From: Comamonadaceae bacterium
Lineage (GTDB): Bacteria > Pseudomonadota > Gammaproteobacteria > Burkholderiales > Burkholderiaceae_C
Length of the DNA stretch: 64,000 nt
Assembly: GCA_947450675.1 (NCBI GenBank)
Contig: CANFWI010000010.1
Coordinates: 16,280-80,279, forward strand
Reading direction: 5' to 3'
The position numbers were made by a program, and so were the translations under genes. Shown here piece by piece: positions 45,727 through 57,390 of this stretch (positions are counted from its first letter, which is position 1; every line of letters starts with the position of its first letter). Under the pieces are notes generated by a model. It saw nothing but the letters and a program-made list of their open reading frames with translations. It was not told the DNA's origin and did not search any database.

Positions 45727-47036
45727 AAACTACTTTCAACAGAATGAGGTCGGATCACCAACAGGTACAAGGCGCCCGCGGCCAGCGCTTTAAGCACACA
45801 AGGCAGCACGCAGTACGCCACCACCAGCGCGTTCAGGGCCGCGGCATCACGCACGCCGGGGGCATAACCAAAGAGGTCTAGCAGGGGCAAAGCCAGCCCA
45901 GCAGCCAAGGCTAAATTGAGCTTGGTGGCGAAGCTCCACCAGCCAAAGTAAGCACCTGTTCCGGGGTCCGCCGCGTCAGTGGGTTGGCCAGAGGATGCTG
46001 GCGCGCGGCTGCTCTGGATCAGGCCCGCCAGCAAGGCGCTGGGCAGCGCCAAGTCAGCGCCCAGGGCGACACCCGAGAGCGCACAGATCAGTGCGAAGGC
46101 CAGCATCTGCCCATCGCCGACTTGACTGGCCCAGACAAAGACGCTCATGGCGAGCACCATACCGACCAGCCAGCTGCGCGCTAAGCCGATGCGTTTGACG
46201 ACGGCCAGCCACAGCGGAATTGACAGCGCGGCACACAAGAAGTAACTGCCGAGAAACAGCGGTTCAAAACTCGCCGGCGCAGCGAGCTTGTCTTGAATGA
46301 AAAACAAAACCAGGGTCGCCGGTATGGCGCTGGCGATGCCATTCAGCATGAACACCGCCAGCAGCCGCCGAAAGCCGGCTTGGCGAAAGGGTTGCCAGAC
46401 GGACGTTGGCACTGAGGGTGTTGTCGACGCGGCGTGCGGTTTAAGCGTCACCGGACGCACAGAGCGCTGCCAGCCCCACCAGCCCAACACCAGGGCGACA
46501 CAAAAGACCGCGGTGGTGACGGGCAAACCCAGCAGCACCGGTAACACGGATGCCGTCACGACACCGAGCAATCCCAAGCCTTCGCGCCACGCGACGATGC
46601 GGCTGCGCTGCGCTTCGTTGCCGCCCAGCATGGCGGCCCACGATTGGTGCGCCACGCTCAAGGCGCTGTAGCCGGCGTAAGTCAGCATCAACATGGCGGT
46701 GGCCCAGATCACCAGCGCACCGGGCTCGCTCACCAACGGGAAAAAGAGCAGCGCAAAGCCAATCGCCAACACCAGCGCCGCCGCTGCGCCCAAGGTCAAG
46801 ACGGCAGCGGTCGAGCGTGCAAAGAGTCGGTCTGTCAGTCGGCCCAAAGCCGGGTCAATGAAAGCATCAAAAAGCCGCGCACCCAACAGCACCGCGCCGA
46901 GTGTGGCCAAGGAAATGCCAAACTCACGCGCGTAGTGGTTGGGCAAAATCACATACAGCGGCAACGCCGCAAAGGCCAGCGGAAAGCCCATCAGCCCGTA
47001 GGCCAAACCGTTGCGCGAACCGAAGGCGGAGTTCAA
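45723..47036 (-). CDS. GPH-family MFS transporter
   Basis: A 437-residue, 12-span transporter resembling the glycoside-pentoside-hexuronide:cation symporters: GLMGFPLAFAALPLYVILPNHYA at the N-terminus and FDAFIDPALGRLTDRLFAR near 52. The start is TTG at 47036, with GGAGGAG seven bases before it and a TTGA overlap with the upstream stop. In this cluster sugar transport is not obvious; it may move lipids or act as a scramblase-like partner, an inference from context. Confidence 0.85.
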   Translation of the reverse strand: MNSAFGSRNGLAYGLMGFPLAFAALPLYVILPNHYAREFGISLATLGAVLLGARLFDAFIDPALGRLTDRLFARSTAAVLTLGAAAALVLAIGFALLFFPLVSEPGALVIWATAMLMLTYAGYSALSVAHQSWAAMLGGNEAQRSRIVAWREGLGLLGVVTASVLPVLLGLPVTTAVFCVALVLGWWGWQRSVRPVTLKPHAASTTPSVPTSVWQPFRQAGFRRLLAVFMLNGIASAIPATLVLFFIQDKLAAPASFEPLFLGSYFLCAALSIPLWLAVVKRIGLARSWLVGMVLAMSVFVWASQVGDGQMLAFALICALSGVALGADLALPSALLAGLIQSSRAPASSGQPTDAADPGTGAYFGWWSFATKLNLALAAGLALPLLDLFGYAPGVRDAAALNALVVAYCVLPCVLKALAAGALYLLVIRPHSVESSL

Positions 47037-47602
47037 GAGCCGGCTCCTCCGACGAGTGCGGTGCGCATGGCGGGTTCAGATGTCTTGGGCGACAGCCAGA
47101 TGCCAAAAAACAGCTTGGAGAATTCAGCGTCAAGAATGTCACCGCCGGCTTTGCCGTTGACCCAGAAGCTGGCGCCAACGCCGGGGCGGTGCACGCCCAT
47201 GATGCGGTCACCGACTTTCACATCGGGAAAAACACGCTGCATGTCGAGGCTCCATTGCCGTGCTTGTGCATCCGAGACAGTGGCGCTGCGGCGCATCTCT
47301 TTGATCGAGCGCTCTGCAATGTCGACGGCGTCAAAGGCGCGCAGATAAGCCAGCTCTAAGGCCAGCGGCTGGCTGGCGTAGCGGTCTGCGTTGAAGCCCG
47401 GTGCAGCCCACAGCTGCGCGTCATAAATCTTGAAACCCCAGACGGTGAGACGCGATTGCCCCAGCAGCTGGGCTTGCGGCAGCAGCGCTTTGAATTCCGC
47501 TCGTGTGTCAGCTGCAACGGCTGATGGCGTTGCCGCCGCTGCGGGTGTTTGCGCGTGCGCTGCAAAGCTGAAGGTGCTGGCGGCGATGACGCCAGCCAGC
47601 AC
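47033..47602 (-). CDS. Chalcone-isomerase-like exported protein
   Basis: An approximately 189-residue exported protein with the chalcone isomerase-like pattern: LTVWGFKIYDAQLWAAPG, LALELAYLRAFDAVDIAERSI and a late VHRPGVGASFWVNGKAGGDI. The signal peptide ends FSFAAHAQT. The start is unclear: there is no ATG near the cfa stop; the GTG at 47602 is used here. A CTG at 47614 overlapping the cfa stop (CTGA) would add KHGV and a positive charge to the signal. The ligand is probably a fatty acid rather than a flavonoid. Confidence 0.78.
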   Translation of the reverse strand: MLAGVIAASTFSFAAHAQTPAAAATPSAVAADTRAEFKALLPQAQLLGQSRLTVWGFKIYDAQLWAAPGFNADRYASQPLALELAYLRAFDAVDIAERSIKEMRRSATVSDAQARQWSLDMQRVFPDVKVGDRIMGVHRPGVGASFWVNGKAGGDILDAEFSKLFFGIWLSPKTSEPAMRTALVGGAGS

Positions 47603-47610
47603 ACCGTGCT

Positions 47611-48906
47611 TCAGCGTTTGCGCAGCGTGTACTGCACCACGTCGGTGTTGGCCTCTTGAAAGGCCGCTTCGCAGTAAGCCAGATAGAACTCCCATATGCG
47701 CATGAACCTTTTGTCAAACCCGAGTTGAAGCACCCGTGACTCTTGCGCCAGAAACGCGTCGCGCCAGAGCTTGAGCGTGCGTGCGTAATCCAGACCGAAC
47801 GAAAACTCATCCACCACTTCAAGACCGGCCGCTTCGGCTTGGGCTTTGAAGATGGACGGCGATGGCAGACAGCCGCCCGGAAAAATATATTGCTGAATGA
47901 AGTCGGTCGAGCCGATGTAGCGCTCATAGAGTTCGTCGGCAATCACGATGCTTTGAATGCAAGCATGGCCGCCGGGTTTCAGCAGGCGAGCGACCGTGGC
48001 GAAGTACGTCGGCCAGTATTCGCGGCCGACGGCTTCGATCATCTCGATCGAACAAATCGCGTCGAAGCTGCGGTCGGCTTCGTGGCTGACGCCAATGTCG
48101 CGGTAGTCCTGCAGGCGCAGGTCGTGCGTGACTTGGCTTGCAGTCGCCCCGGCCATGTCGTCATGCGCGGCGATGCCGGCCCGCGCCATGCGTTCCTGTG
48201 CCCATTGCAACTGCTCGGTGCTGAGAGTCACGCCGACGATGGAGGCTTTGAATTCGGTGGTCGCCATTTCTGCTAAGGCGCCCCAGCCGCAACCGATCTC
48301 CAGCACGCGGTCACCAGCTTGCAGCTTCACCATGTTCAAAGCGCGGCGCACTTTGGCGCTTTGGGCTTCGGACATCGACGTCTCAGGCGTGTCAAAAATA
48401 GCCGACGAATAGTTCATCGTGCCGTCAAGCCAAAGCTCATAAAAGGCGTTGCCAAGGTCGTAATGCGCGTGAATGTTCTTCTGACTATTCGCCTTGGTGT
48501 TGCGGTTCAGCAAATGCTTGCAGCGATAGACCAGCCGACCCAACCACGTGCCGTAGATGATGTCTTCGACTTCTTTGCGATTGATGACCAGTACCTGCAG
48601 CAGCTCAGTCAGGTGCGGCGTGGTCCAGTCGCCGGCGATGTAGCTTTCGGCAAAACCGATGTCGCCGGAGCGCAGCGCGGCGCTGCAAACGTTCCAGTTG
48701 TTCAGCCGCAAGCTGGCCATGGGCGAAGCGCCCGAACCAAAGCGCTGCGTGCTGCCGTCAGGCAATTGCAGCGTGAGTGTGCCGTGCTTCAGGCGCGACA
48801 GCAGCTTGAAGGCTGAGCGTGCTGCCGCTGGCGCACCCGCTGGCAATGGCAGCAAGGCGTTGTTGATGCGGGCAACCGTTGAGGCAGAAGATTGAGGTGA
48901 ATTCAT
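47611..48906 (-). CDS. cfa: Cyclopropane-fatty-acid synthase-type SAM methyltransferase
   Basis: Methyltransferase of 431 residues acting on unsaturated phospholipid acyl chains. The ATG at 48906 overlaps the DUF1365 stop (ATGA). Motifs are the family NIHAHYDLGNAFYELWLD (about 142), SAM site VLEIGCGWGALAEMA (about 201), the bicarbonate/active-site ICSIEMIEAVG (about 268) and FIQQYIFPGGCLPS (about 319), with the cysteine of the CFA family. It may make cyclopropane, methyl-branched or furan-precursor fatty acids; sequence alone does not decide. Confidence 0.92.
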   Translation of the reverse strand: MNSPQSSASTVARINNALLPLPAGAPAAARSAFKLLSRLKHGTLTLQLPDGSTQRFGSGASPMASLRLNNWNVCSAALRSGDIGFAESYIAGDWTTPHLTELLQVLVINRKEVEDIIYGTWLGRLVYRCKHLLNRNTKANSQKNIHAHYDLGNAFYELWLDGTMNYSSAIFDTPETSMSEAQSAKVRRALNMVKLQAGDRVLEIGCGWGALAEMATTEFKASIVGVTLSTEQLQWAQERMARAGIAAHDDMAGATASQVTHDLRLQDYRDIGVSHEADRSFDAICSIEMIEAVGREYWPTYFATVARLLKPGGHACIQSIVIADELYERYIGSTDFIQQYIFPGGCLPSPSIFKAQAEAAGLEVVDEFSFGLDYARTLKLWRDAFLAQESRVLQLGFDKRFMRIWEFYLAYCEAAFQEANTDVVQYTLRKR

Positions 48907-49676
48907 CGTGTCACGAAAAGTTCTGGGGGTTTGGGTTTGGAGACAAAAGGGACGCGTTTGATAAAAAGTTTCAGGGCCTGCCAGTGAATCCGCCCAACCA
49001 CCCCGAAGGTCATGGCCGGGTAACGCCACAAGGCTTTGCGCAAGCTGGCTGGGCACAAGGGTTCTAGCGTGCCAGCCACACTGGTTTGCAGCAGCGGGCC
49101 TGTGGCGTCGTCATGGTCGATGCGGGCCAGCGTGTGCTCATTGCCGTCATGCACAGTGCGCATGAAGCGAAAGCGATAGCCGCCTTCAATCTTGCAAAAA
49201 GGCGAGACGTGGAAAACTTTGTCGGCACGCAATTCTTCGCCGTAACGCGGCGCGTCCAGCAGGTAGCAGTGGCGTTCGCCAAAAGTGTTGTTGACCTCCA
49301 CCACGATGGCGCGCAGGGCACCCTGCGTGGTGTGGCAATACCAAAAGCTCACCGGTTTGAAGGTGAAGCCAAAGACCCGCGGGTAGGTGTGCAGCCAGAC
49401 TTCGCCTTGCGCATCAGCAATGCCTTCCGATTGCAGCAGAGCATCTAACCAGCGCAGACAGTCCGGGCTGCCGTCGCCGTGGTCGCGGTCATGAAAACTC
49501 AGCGCCGCCCGGCGGTTGCGCGCCAGCGCACCAGGGCCATCGCGCTGCATGGCTCGCAGCGGCAACATTAAAAAATAAGTCGGGTAATTGAAGGCGTGCA
49601 GGACTGGTTTGAGCCGCGTGTGGCGCACCTGACCAAAGCCGATCAGGGCTTGGGCGCTGGCTGCCGGCATGCTCAT
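48903..49676 (-). CDS. DUF1365 domain protein
   Basis: A 257-residue protein of the DUF1365 family, which is nearly always next to a flavin oxidoreductase and cfa. Features are GQVRHTRLKPVLHAFNYPTY, RVFGFTFKPVSFWYCH (about 105) and HVSPFCKIEGGYRFRF (about 158). The ATG at 49676 overlaps the upstream stop by four bases, like most genes in the operon; an ATG four codons upstream (49688) is also possible. Function is unproven, presumably in lipid modification. Confidence 0.85.
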   Translation of the reverse strand: MSMPAASAQALIGFGQVRHTRLKPVLHAFNYPTYFLMLPLRAMQRDGPGALARNRRAALSFHDRDHGDGSPDCLRWLDALLQSEGIADAQGEVWLHTYPRVFGFTFKPVSFWYCHTTQGALRAIVVEVNNTFGERHCYLLDAPRYGEELRADKVFHVSPFCKIEGGYRFRFMRTVHDGNEHTLARIDHDDATGPLLQTSVAGTLEPLCPASLRKALWRYPAMTFGVVGRIHWQALKLFIKRVPFVSKPKPPELFVTR

Positions 49677-51103
49677 GCGGTCAGCCATTCTTCTTCCCTT
49701 GGGGCTTCAGCCCGCTCGGTCACACGCGCTCTTTCGAGGGCCATGTCTTGCAGCATTTCCTGGGCTGCGAGCAGGCCCGACTTGAGCCCGTCTTCATGAA
49801 AACCGTAGCCGGTCCAGGCGCCACAAAAGTAGGTGTGCTGTTGGCCTTGCAGCGCCGGCAGTTCTTTTTGCGCACGGATGGCAGCGAGGTCAAACACCGG
49901 GTGTGCGTAGTCGTAGCTGCCCAGAATTTTGTCCTCGTCAATGTTGACGACGGGGTTCAGCGAAACGATCACGGGTTGCGCAAATGGCAGCGGCTGCAGC
50001 AGGTTGAGCAGGTAATGCAAGCAGACTTGCGCCGACTCGCGCTGGGATTCGGGCGCACGCTCGTAGTTCCAGGCGGCCCAAGCCAACGGACGCGAGGGCA
50101 AGACCGCGGTGTCGGTGTGCAGCACGGCGCGGTTGGGCTGATAACGGATAGCACCTAGCACGGCTTGTTCGGCGGCGGTTGGCTCCGCCAGCAGTGCCAG
50201 CGCTTGGTCTGAATGCGTGGCGAGAATCACCTTGTCAAAAGTTTCAACCTGGTGCGAACCCAGACCACCGCTGAAGATACGCACACTGTCTGCATCGCGC
50301 TTGATGGCGTGCACGCGCGTTGACAAGCGCTTGTCATTGATGCCTGCAACGATCTTGTCAACGTAGTGGCGCGCACCGCCCGCCACCGTCCACCACTGCG
50401 GCCGGTCGGCCACTTGCAGCAGGCCATGGTTGTGACAAAAGCGGATCATGGTGGCCACCGGAAACTGCAACATCTGGTCGGTGGGGCAAGACCAGATGCA
50501 ACCCATCATGGGCAGGAAATACCAGTCGCGGAATTCGTCTGAAAACTTTTCTTGCTGGAGTAAATCAGCCAGCGGCTGCTGCAGAGCGGCTTCTGCGCCG
50601 GACTCGGCCAATGCGGTACAGCGTTGGTTGAAGCGCAGGATGTCACGCAGCATGCGCAAAAAGCGCCAATTCAGCAAATTGCCGCGTTGCGCAAAGACGC
50701 TGCTCAGGCTGGAGCCGCTCCATTCCAGCGCGCCGTGTTGGCGTTTCTGGTGGGCGGAGTCCGAGGCCGGCACCTTGACCGAAAACGACATCTCGGATTT
50801 AGCCGTGACCACGCCTAATTCGGCAAAGAGCTGGATCAGCTGCGGATACGTGCGCTCATTGAAGACCAGAAAGCCGGTGTCCACGCCATGGGTGACGAGG
50901 CTGTTTGAGTCGTTTTTGCTGGGTAAGGTGACGTCAACGGTGTGGGTGTGGCCGCCGAAGTAATCGCCGGCTTCAAACAAGGTGATGTCAGCTGCACCCG
51001 CCAGCTGATGCGCCGCTGCCAAACCAGAAATCCCAGAGCCGATGATCGCTACCCGTGGCCGAATGGATGCTGCGAGAGGTGTCGTTAACGTGGCAAAGCT
51101 CAT
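49673..51103 (-). CDS. FAD-dependent amine-oxidase-type oxidoreductase of the cfa operon
   Basis: A 476-residue flavoprotein. The FAD-binding motif VAIIGSGISGLAAAHQL is near residue 18, FEAGDYFGGHTHTVDV near 43, GFLVFNERTYPQL near 77, and the C-terminal FAD site HTYFCGAWTGYGFHEDGLKSG near 434. It starts at 51103 with GAGG six bases before, and is the first gene of the operon. Probably oxidises or desaturates acyl chains or an isoprenoid before methylation; substrate unproven. Confidence 0.9.
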   Translation of the reverse strand: MSFATLTTPLAASIRPRVAIIGSGISGLAAAHQLAGAADITLFEAGDYFGGHTHTVDVTLPSKNDSNSLVTHGVDTGFLVFNERTYPQLIQLFAELGVVTAKSEMSFSVKVPASDSAHQKRQHGALEWSGSSLSSVFAQRGNLLNWRFLRMLRDILRFNQRCTALAESGAEAALQQPLADLLQQEKFSDEFRDWYFLPMMGCIWSCPTDQMLQFPVATMIRFCHNHGLLQVADRPQWWTVAGGARHYVDKIVAGINDKRLSTRVHAIKRDADSVRIFSGGLGSHQVETFDKVILATHSDQALALLAEPTAAEQAVLGAIRYQPNRAVLHTDTAVLPSRPLAWAAWNYERAPESQRESAQVCLHYLLNLLQPLPFAQPVIVSLNPVVNIDEDKILGSYDYAHPVFDLAAIRAQKELPALQGQQHTYFCGAWTGYGFHEDGLKSGLLAAQEMLQDMALERARVTERAEAPREEEWLTA

Positions 51104-51180
51104 CGGGCACCTCTGGGTTGGGCGTTGGGGGTTTGAAATCGATTGATTTACTTTCTGGTCTTATTATGACTGACTGGTAT

Positions 51181-51807
51181 TTATTTTGCTGACAGCATGG
51201 CTTCCAAGGCTTTGACGAAGCGCGGATCCTTCGGTTCAACCGATGAGTTGTAGGCGTTGATTTTGAGTCCATCGCGTCCTATCAAGTACTTGTAGAAGTT
51301 CCAGCGTGGGGTCGTGCCGGTGGCGCTGGCCAGCTGTTTGAAGAGTGGATTGGCTGTGCGGCCCGTGACCGAGGACTTGACGAACATTGGGAATTTCACA
51401 TTGAAGGTGTTCTCGCAAAAATCGGCGATTTCCTTGTTGCTGCCCGTTTCCTGCGAAAAATCGTTGGACGGAAACCCCAGCACGACCAGCCCGCGGTCTT
51501 TGTATTTGGCATGGAGTGCTTCGAGCCCTTCGTATTGGCTGGTGAAGCCGCAGAAGCTGGCGGTGTTGACGACCAGCAAGACCTTGCCGCTGTATTGGCA
51601 CAGCGCTTGTGGTTTTTCGTCTTGCAAGCGTAAAAAGCTTTGTTGCAACAGGGCCGGGCATGCCTGTGCGGCAACTGGGACGGCTGGCGTTTGCGCTTGC
51701 GCCTTGCCGACCAGGCAAAACCCAAACATGACAAAGAAAAAAGAGAGAAGGGCGTTTTTGAAGCCCGTCAGGCCGAAAGCATCAGAAGATTTGCAGAAGG
51801 TTTGCAT
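51181..51807 (-). CDS. Exported glutathione peroxidase
   Basis: Thiol peroxidase of 208 residues. The N-terminus MQTFCKSSDAFGLTGFKNA precedes a hydrophobic stretch LLSFFFVMFGFCLVGKAQA, a signal peptide, so it acts in the periplasm. The catalytic motif NTASFCGFTSQY has cysteine in place of selenocysteine; GFPSNDFSQETGSNKEI and the tryptophan in PRWNFYKYLI follow. The ATG at 51807 is preferred to an upstream start. It is 77 bases before the FAD oxidoreductase gene, on the same strand, so it may belong to the same stress unit. Confidence 0.9.
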   Translation of the reverse strand: MQTFCKSSDAFGLTGFKNALLSFFFVMFGFCLVGKAQAQTPAVPVAAQACPALLQQSFLRLQDEKPQALCQYSGKVLLVVNTASFCGFTSQYEGLEALHAKYKDRGLVVLGFPSNDFSQETGSNKEIADFCENTFNVKFPMFVKSSVTGRTANPLFKQLASATGTTPRWNFYKYLIGRDGLKINAYNSSVEPKDPRFVKALEAMLSAK

Positions 51808-51985
51808 GGTCGCACCATCGTTTGCGTTTGCACGCGTTGACACATTTATAAACAGTCGTTCACTATATAACCAACAGGCCCTGATGGCCTCCGCCTTGGA
51901 TGGATTTGACCCTGCCAGATCTCAAGAGTCAGCATCACAGCCTAAAATCCGTCTTTACAGCGGTCCCGCCGCGTGAGGAATACTT

Positions 51986-52846
51986 ATGCTTTATCCAGAA
52001 TTGTTCAAGCAACTAGAAGCCGTCCGTTGGGACATGGACAAGGACATTCCTTGGGCCAGCTTTGATGCGTCCAAGCTCTCCGACGAGCAGGCGCAAACCA
52101 TCAAAATGAACGCCATCACTGAGTGGGCGGCCTTGCCGGCGACTGAAATGTTCTTGCGTGACAACAAGGACGACAGCGACTTTTCTGCCTTCATGTCGAT
52201 CTGGTTTTTTGAAGAGCAAAAGCACTCGTTGGTGCTGATGGAATATTTGCGTCGCTATCGGCCTGAGCTGGTACCGACCGAAGAAGAGTTGCATGAAGTA
52301 CGCTTTGAGTTTGAGCCGGCGCCGCCGCTCGAAACACTGATGCTGCATTTTTGCGGCGAGATTCGCCTGAACCATTGGTACCGCTGCGCCAGTGAATGGC
52401 ACACCGAGCCGGTCATCAAGCAGATCTACACCCAACTCAGTCAAGACGAAGCGCGGCATGGCGGCGCTTATTTGCGTTACATGAAGCGCGCCATCAACAA
52501 GTCAGGCATCGAGGCGAAGGCTGCTTTCAGCAAGGTCGGCGTGCTGATGGCCAGCGCCCGCCGCACCGCGCAAGCCCTGCACCCGACCAATTTGCACGTC
52601 AACAAGGCGCTGTTTCCGCGTGACACCGTGCAGTCGCGCCTGCCTGATCCGGCGTGGTTGGAGCATTGGCTGGACACGCAAATCAAGTTCGACACCGAGT
52701 GGGAAACCAAAGTGGTTGACCGCATCCTGCACAACATGAGCTTGCTCATGGAGCAAAAATTCAAAAGCGTGCAGGACCTGAATCGCTACAGAAAAGAGCT
52801 GACCCGCGAGATCGCGGCGGCTGCGGAGCCGTTGCCGGCTGTGTGA
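51986..52846 (+). CDS. Ferritin-like di-iron protein
   Basis: A 286-residue helical protein with two carboxylate-histidine pairs: EEQKHSLVLMEYLRRY (about 72) and the later DEARHGGAYLRYM (about 154), plus glutamates in ITEWAALPATEM and CGEIRLNHWYRC. This is the di-iron ligand pattern of ferritin-like and acyl-ACP desaturase-like oxygenases. GAGG lies before the ATG. A desaturase, aldehyde oxygenase or peroxide-protective role is possible. It is divergent from the glutathione peroxidase gene. Confidence 0.82.
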   Translation: MLYPELFKQLEAVRWDMDKDIPWASFDASKLSDEQAQTIKMNAITEWAALPATEMFLRDNKDDSDFSAFMSIWFFEEQKHSLVLMEYLRRYRPELVPTEEELHEVRFEFEPAPPLETLMLHFCGEIRLNHWYRCASEWHTEPVIKQIYTQLSQDEARHGGAYLRYMKRAINKSGIEAKAAFSKVGVLMASARRTAQALHPTNLHVNKALFPRDTVQSRLPDPAWLEHWLDTQIKFDTEWETKVVDRILHNMSLLMEQKFKSVQDLNRYRKELTREIAAAAEPLPAV

Positions 52847-52853
52847 GACGCAC

Positions 52854-52935
52854 CCGTCATGGCGAGCGAAGCGCGGCCATCCATGACGGCGAATTCGGTC
52901 TCCTAGACTGCCACACTGCGCTCGCAGTGACGGGG
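52854..52935. repeat. Imperfect inverted intergenic repeat
   Basis: A left arm CCGTCATGGCGAGCGAAGCG and a right arm whose reverse complement starts CCGTCACTGCGAGCGCAG form an imperfect hairpin around a CATGACGGCG-containing centre, between the ferritin-like gene and tgt. It resembles the widespread GTCATTGCGAGCGAAGCG-type dispersed bacterial repeat. Confidence 0.65.
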
Positions 52936-52956
52936 TATTGTTGGCTCGCAGCGCGA

Positions 52957-55187
<2,231 letters not shown>

Positions 55188-55249
55188 GTGCGTGGAGAGG
55201 GGCTGGGAAAGGGTCTGGGAGGGCGTCTGCATGGAGGCACAATTGTCCC

Positions 55250-57355
55250 ATGCCGCCTCCAGCCGCCTCTACTCGACCTACTGCTGCCGCTGCGACAAAG
55301 CCAGCCGAAAAAACGCACGCACAAAAATTGCTCGACAAACTAGGGTTGCGCCGTGACATTGATCTGGCGCTGCACCTGCCCTTGCGTTACGAGGACGAAA
55401 CCCGGATCACACTGCTGGCTGACGCCCGTGACGGCGAGAACGTTCAAATAGAAGCCGAGGTCACGCACAGCGAGGTCAGCTTCAAGCCGCGTCGGCAACT
55501 GCGCGTGACGGTGAACGACGGCAGCGACAGCTGCGTTTTGCGCTTCATCAACTTTTACCCGGCGCACCAAAAAACCCTCAGCATCGGCGCCCGCGTGCGG
55601 GTGCGCGGCGAGTTGCGCGGCGGCTTTGTGTCGCGCGAAATGGTGCACCCGAGCTTCAAACTGGCTGGTGGCGAATTGCCGGCGTCGCTGACGCCGGTTT
55701 ATCCAACCGTCGCCGGACTGCCGCAGGCGTATTTGCGCAAAGCAGTGCCCAGCGGTGTCGCCCGCGCCGATTTGAGCGAGACGGTACCGGCGGAAGGACT
55801 GGCCCAGTTGCGCGCCTTGTTCAGTCTGCGGGAGTCTCTTCGGTTCTTGCATCACCCGACGCCTGATGTGGCTCTGGCGGCACTCGAAGACCGCAGTCAC
55901 CCCGCTTGGCAGCGGCTGAAAGCCGAGGAGCTGCTGGCGCAACAGCTGTCGCAACTGGAAGCCCGCCGTATTCGCAGCGCCATGCGTGCGCCACCTCTCA
56001 CGCCGCCCGTAAAGCGCGCAAGCCAAGGCACGCTTTACGAGCAGCTGCAGGCGCAGTTGCCGTTTCAATTGACCGCAGCGCAGCAGCGCGTCGGCCATGA
56101 GATTGACGCTGACTTGCAAAAAAATGTGCCGATGCACCGCTTGCTGCAAGGTGACGTTGGCTCCGGCAAAACCGTGGTGGCAGCGCTGGCCGCCGCTCGC
56201 TGCATGGACGCTGGCTGGCAGTGCGCCTTGATGGCACCGACTGAAATTTTGGCCGAGCAACACTTTCGCAAACTCCTCAGCTGGTTGGAGCCGATGGGCA
56301 TTCAAACCGCCTGGCTCACCGGCAGCCAGAAAGCCAAGGAGCGGCGTGAGGCACTGGCCTTGATTGCCAGCGGCGAGGCCGGTTTGGTGGTCGGCACGCA
56401 CGCCGTGATTCAAGACAAAGTGGTCTTCAAAAATCTGGCCTTGACGATCATTGACGAGCAGCATCGCTTTGGCGTGGCGCAGCGGCTGGCGCTGCGCAGC
56501 AAGATGACGGCCGACGGTCAGGAACCGCATTTGTTGATGATGACCGCCACGCCGATTCCGCGTACGTTGGCCATGAGCTATTACGCCGACCTCGATGTCT
56601 CGACCATCGACGAGCTGCCGCCGGGGCGCACGCCCATCGTCACCAAGGTCATCAGCGACAGCCGGCGCGACGAAGTGGTCGAGCGCATTCGTGGCCAGTT
56701 GGCCGAAGGGCGGCAGGTGTACTGGGTTTGCCCTTTGATCGAGGAAAGTGAAGCGGTTGACCTGACCAATGCGACCGAAACCCATGAGTCGCTGTCGGCG
56801 GCCTTGCCCGGCACGCAGGTCGGCCTGCTGCATTCGCGCATGCCGGTGGCTGAGAAAAAAGCCGTGATGGCGCTGTTCAACGCCGGCCAAATCGGTGTGC
56901 TGGTCAGCACCACGGTGATCGAGGTCGGTGTTGACGTGCCGAATGCGTCGCTGATGGTGATTGAGCATGCCGAGCGCTTTGGCTTGTCGCAGTTGCACCA
57001 ACTGCGCGGTCGGGTCGGGCGCGGGGCGGCTGCGTCGGCTTGCGTGTTGTTGTACTCGACCGGCGACGGCCCGCGGCTGGGCGAAACCGCACGCGCCCGG
57101 CTCAAAGCCATGGCCGAAACGCAAGACGGCTTTGAGATTGCCCGGCGTGATTTGGAGATTCGCGGCCCCGGAGAATTCTTGGGTGCGCGGCAGTCGGGCG
57201 CGCCCTTGTTGCGCTTTGCCGACTTGGCCACCGACACCGAGTTGCTGGCTTGGGCGCGCGCGCTGGCGCCGCTGATGTTAGACCGCCATGCCGACTTGGC
57301 GCAGCGCCATATTCTGCGTTGGCTGGGCGGCAAAGCCGACTATCTGAAGGCCTGA
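55250..57355 (+). CDS. recG: ATP-dependent DNA helicase RecG
   Basis: Branch-migration helicase that rescues stalled forks and processes recombination intermediates. The ATG at 55250 gives 701 residues. The N-terminal wedge/OB domain (about 25-160) is followed by Walker [19 protein letters not shown] (about 297), the DEQH box [13 protein letters not shown] (about 399), [20 protein letters not shown] (about 425) and helicase [17 protein letters not shown] and [10 protein letters not shown] (about 584). The remainder is a helical zinc-free tail. It is 35 bases before oxyR on the same strand. Confidence 0.96.
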   Translation: MPPPAASTRPTAAAATKPAEKTHAQKLLDKLGLRRDIDLALHLPLRYEDETRITLLADARDGENVQIEAEVTHSEVSFKPRRQLRVTVNDGSDSCVLRFINFYPAHQKTLSIGARVRVRGELRGGFVSREMVHPSFKLAGGELPASLTPVYPTVAGLPQAYLRKAVPSGVARADLSETVPAEGLAQLRALFSLRESLRFLHHPTPDVALAALEDRSHPAWQRLKAEELLAQQLSQLEARRIRSAMRAPPLTPPVKRASQGTLYEQLQAQLPFQLTAAQQRVGHEIDADLQKNVPMHRLLQGDVGSGKTVVAALAAARCMDAGWQCALMAPTEILAEQHFRKLLSWLEPMGIQTAWLTGSQKAKERREALALIASGEAGLVVGTHAVIQDKVVFKNLALTIIDEQHRFGVAQRLALRSKMTADGQEPHLLMMTATPIPRTLAMSYYADLDVSTIDELPPGRTPIVTKVISDSRRDEVVERIRGQLAEGRQVYWVCPLIEESEAVDLTNATETHESLSAALPGTQVGLLHSRMPVAEKKAVMALFNAGQIGVLVSTTVIEVGVDVPNASLMVIEHAERFGLSQLHQLRGRVGRGAAASACVLLYSTGDGPRLGETARARLKAMAETQDGFEIARRDLEIRGPGEFLGARQSGAPLLRFADLATDTELLAWARALAPLMLDRHADLAQRHILRWLGGKADYLKA

Positions 57356-57390
57356 TCAAGACTGTCAGGCAATGGCGTCACAATGCGCGC

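Noticed and set aside
55340..57124. Long open frame antisense to recG
   Set aside because: The translation is Arg/His/Gln-rich shadow sequence and no family features are present, while RecG on the plus strand is complete.
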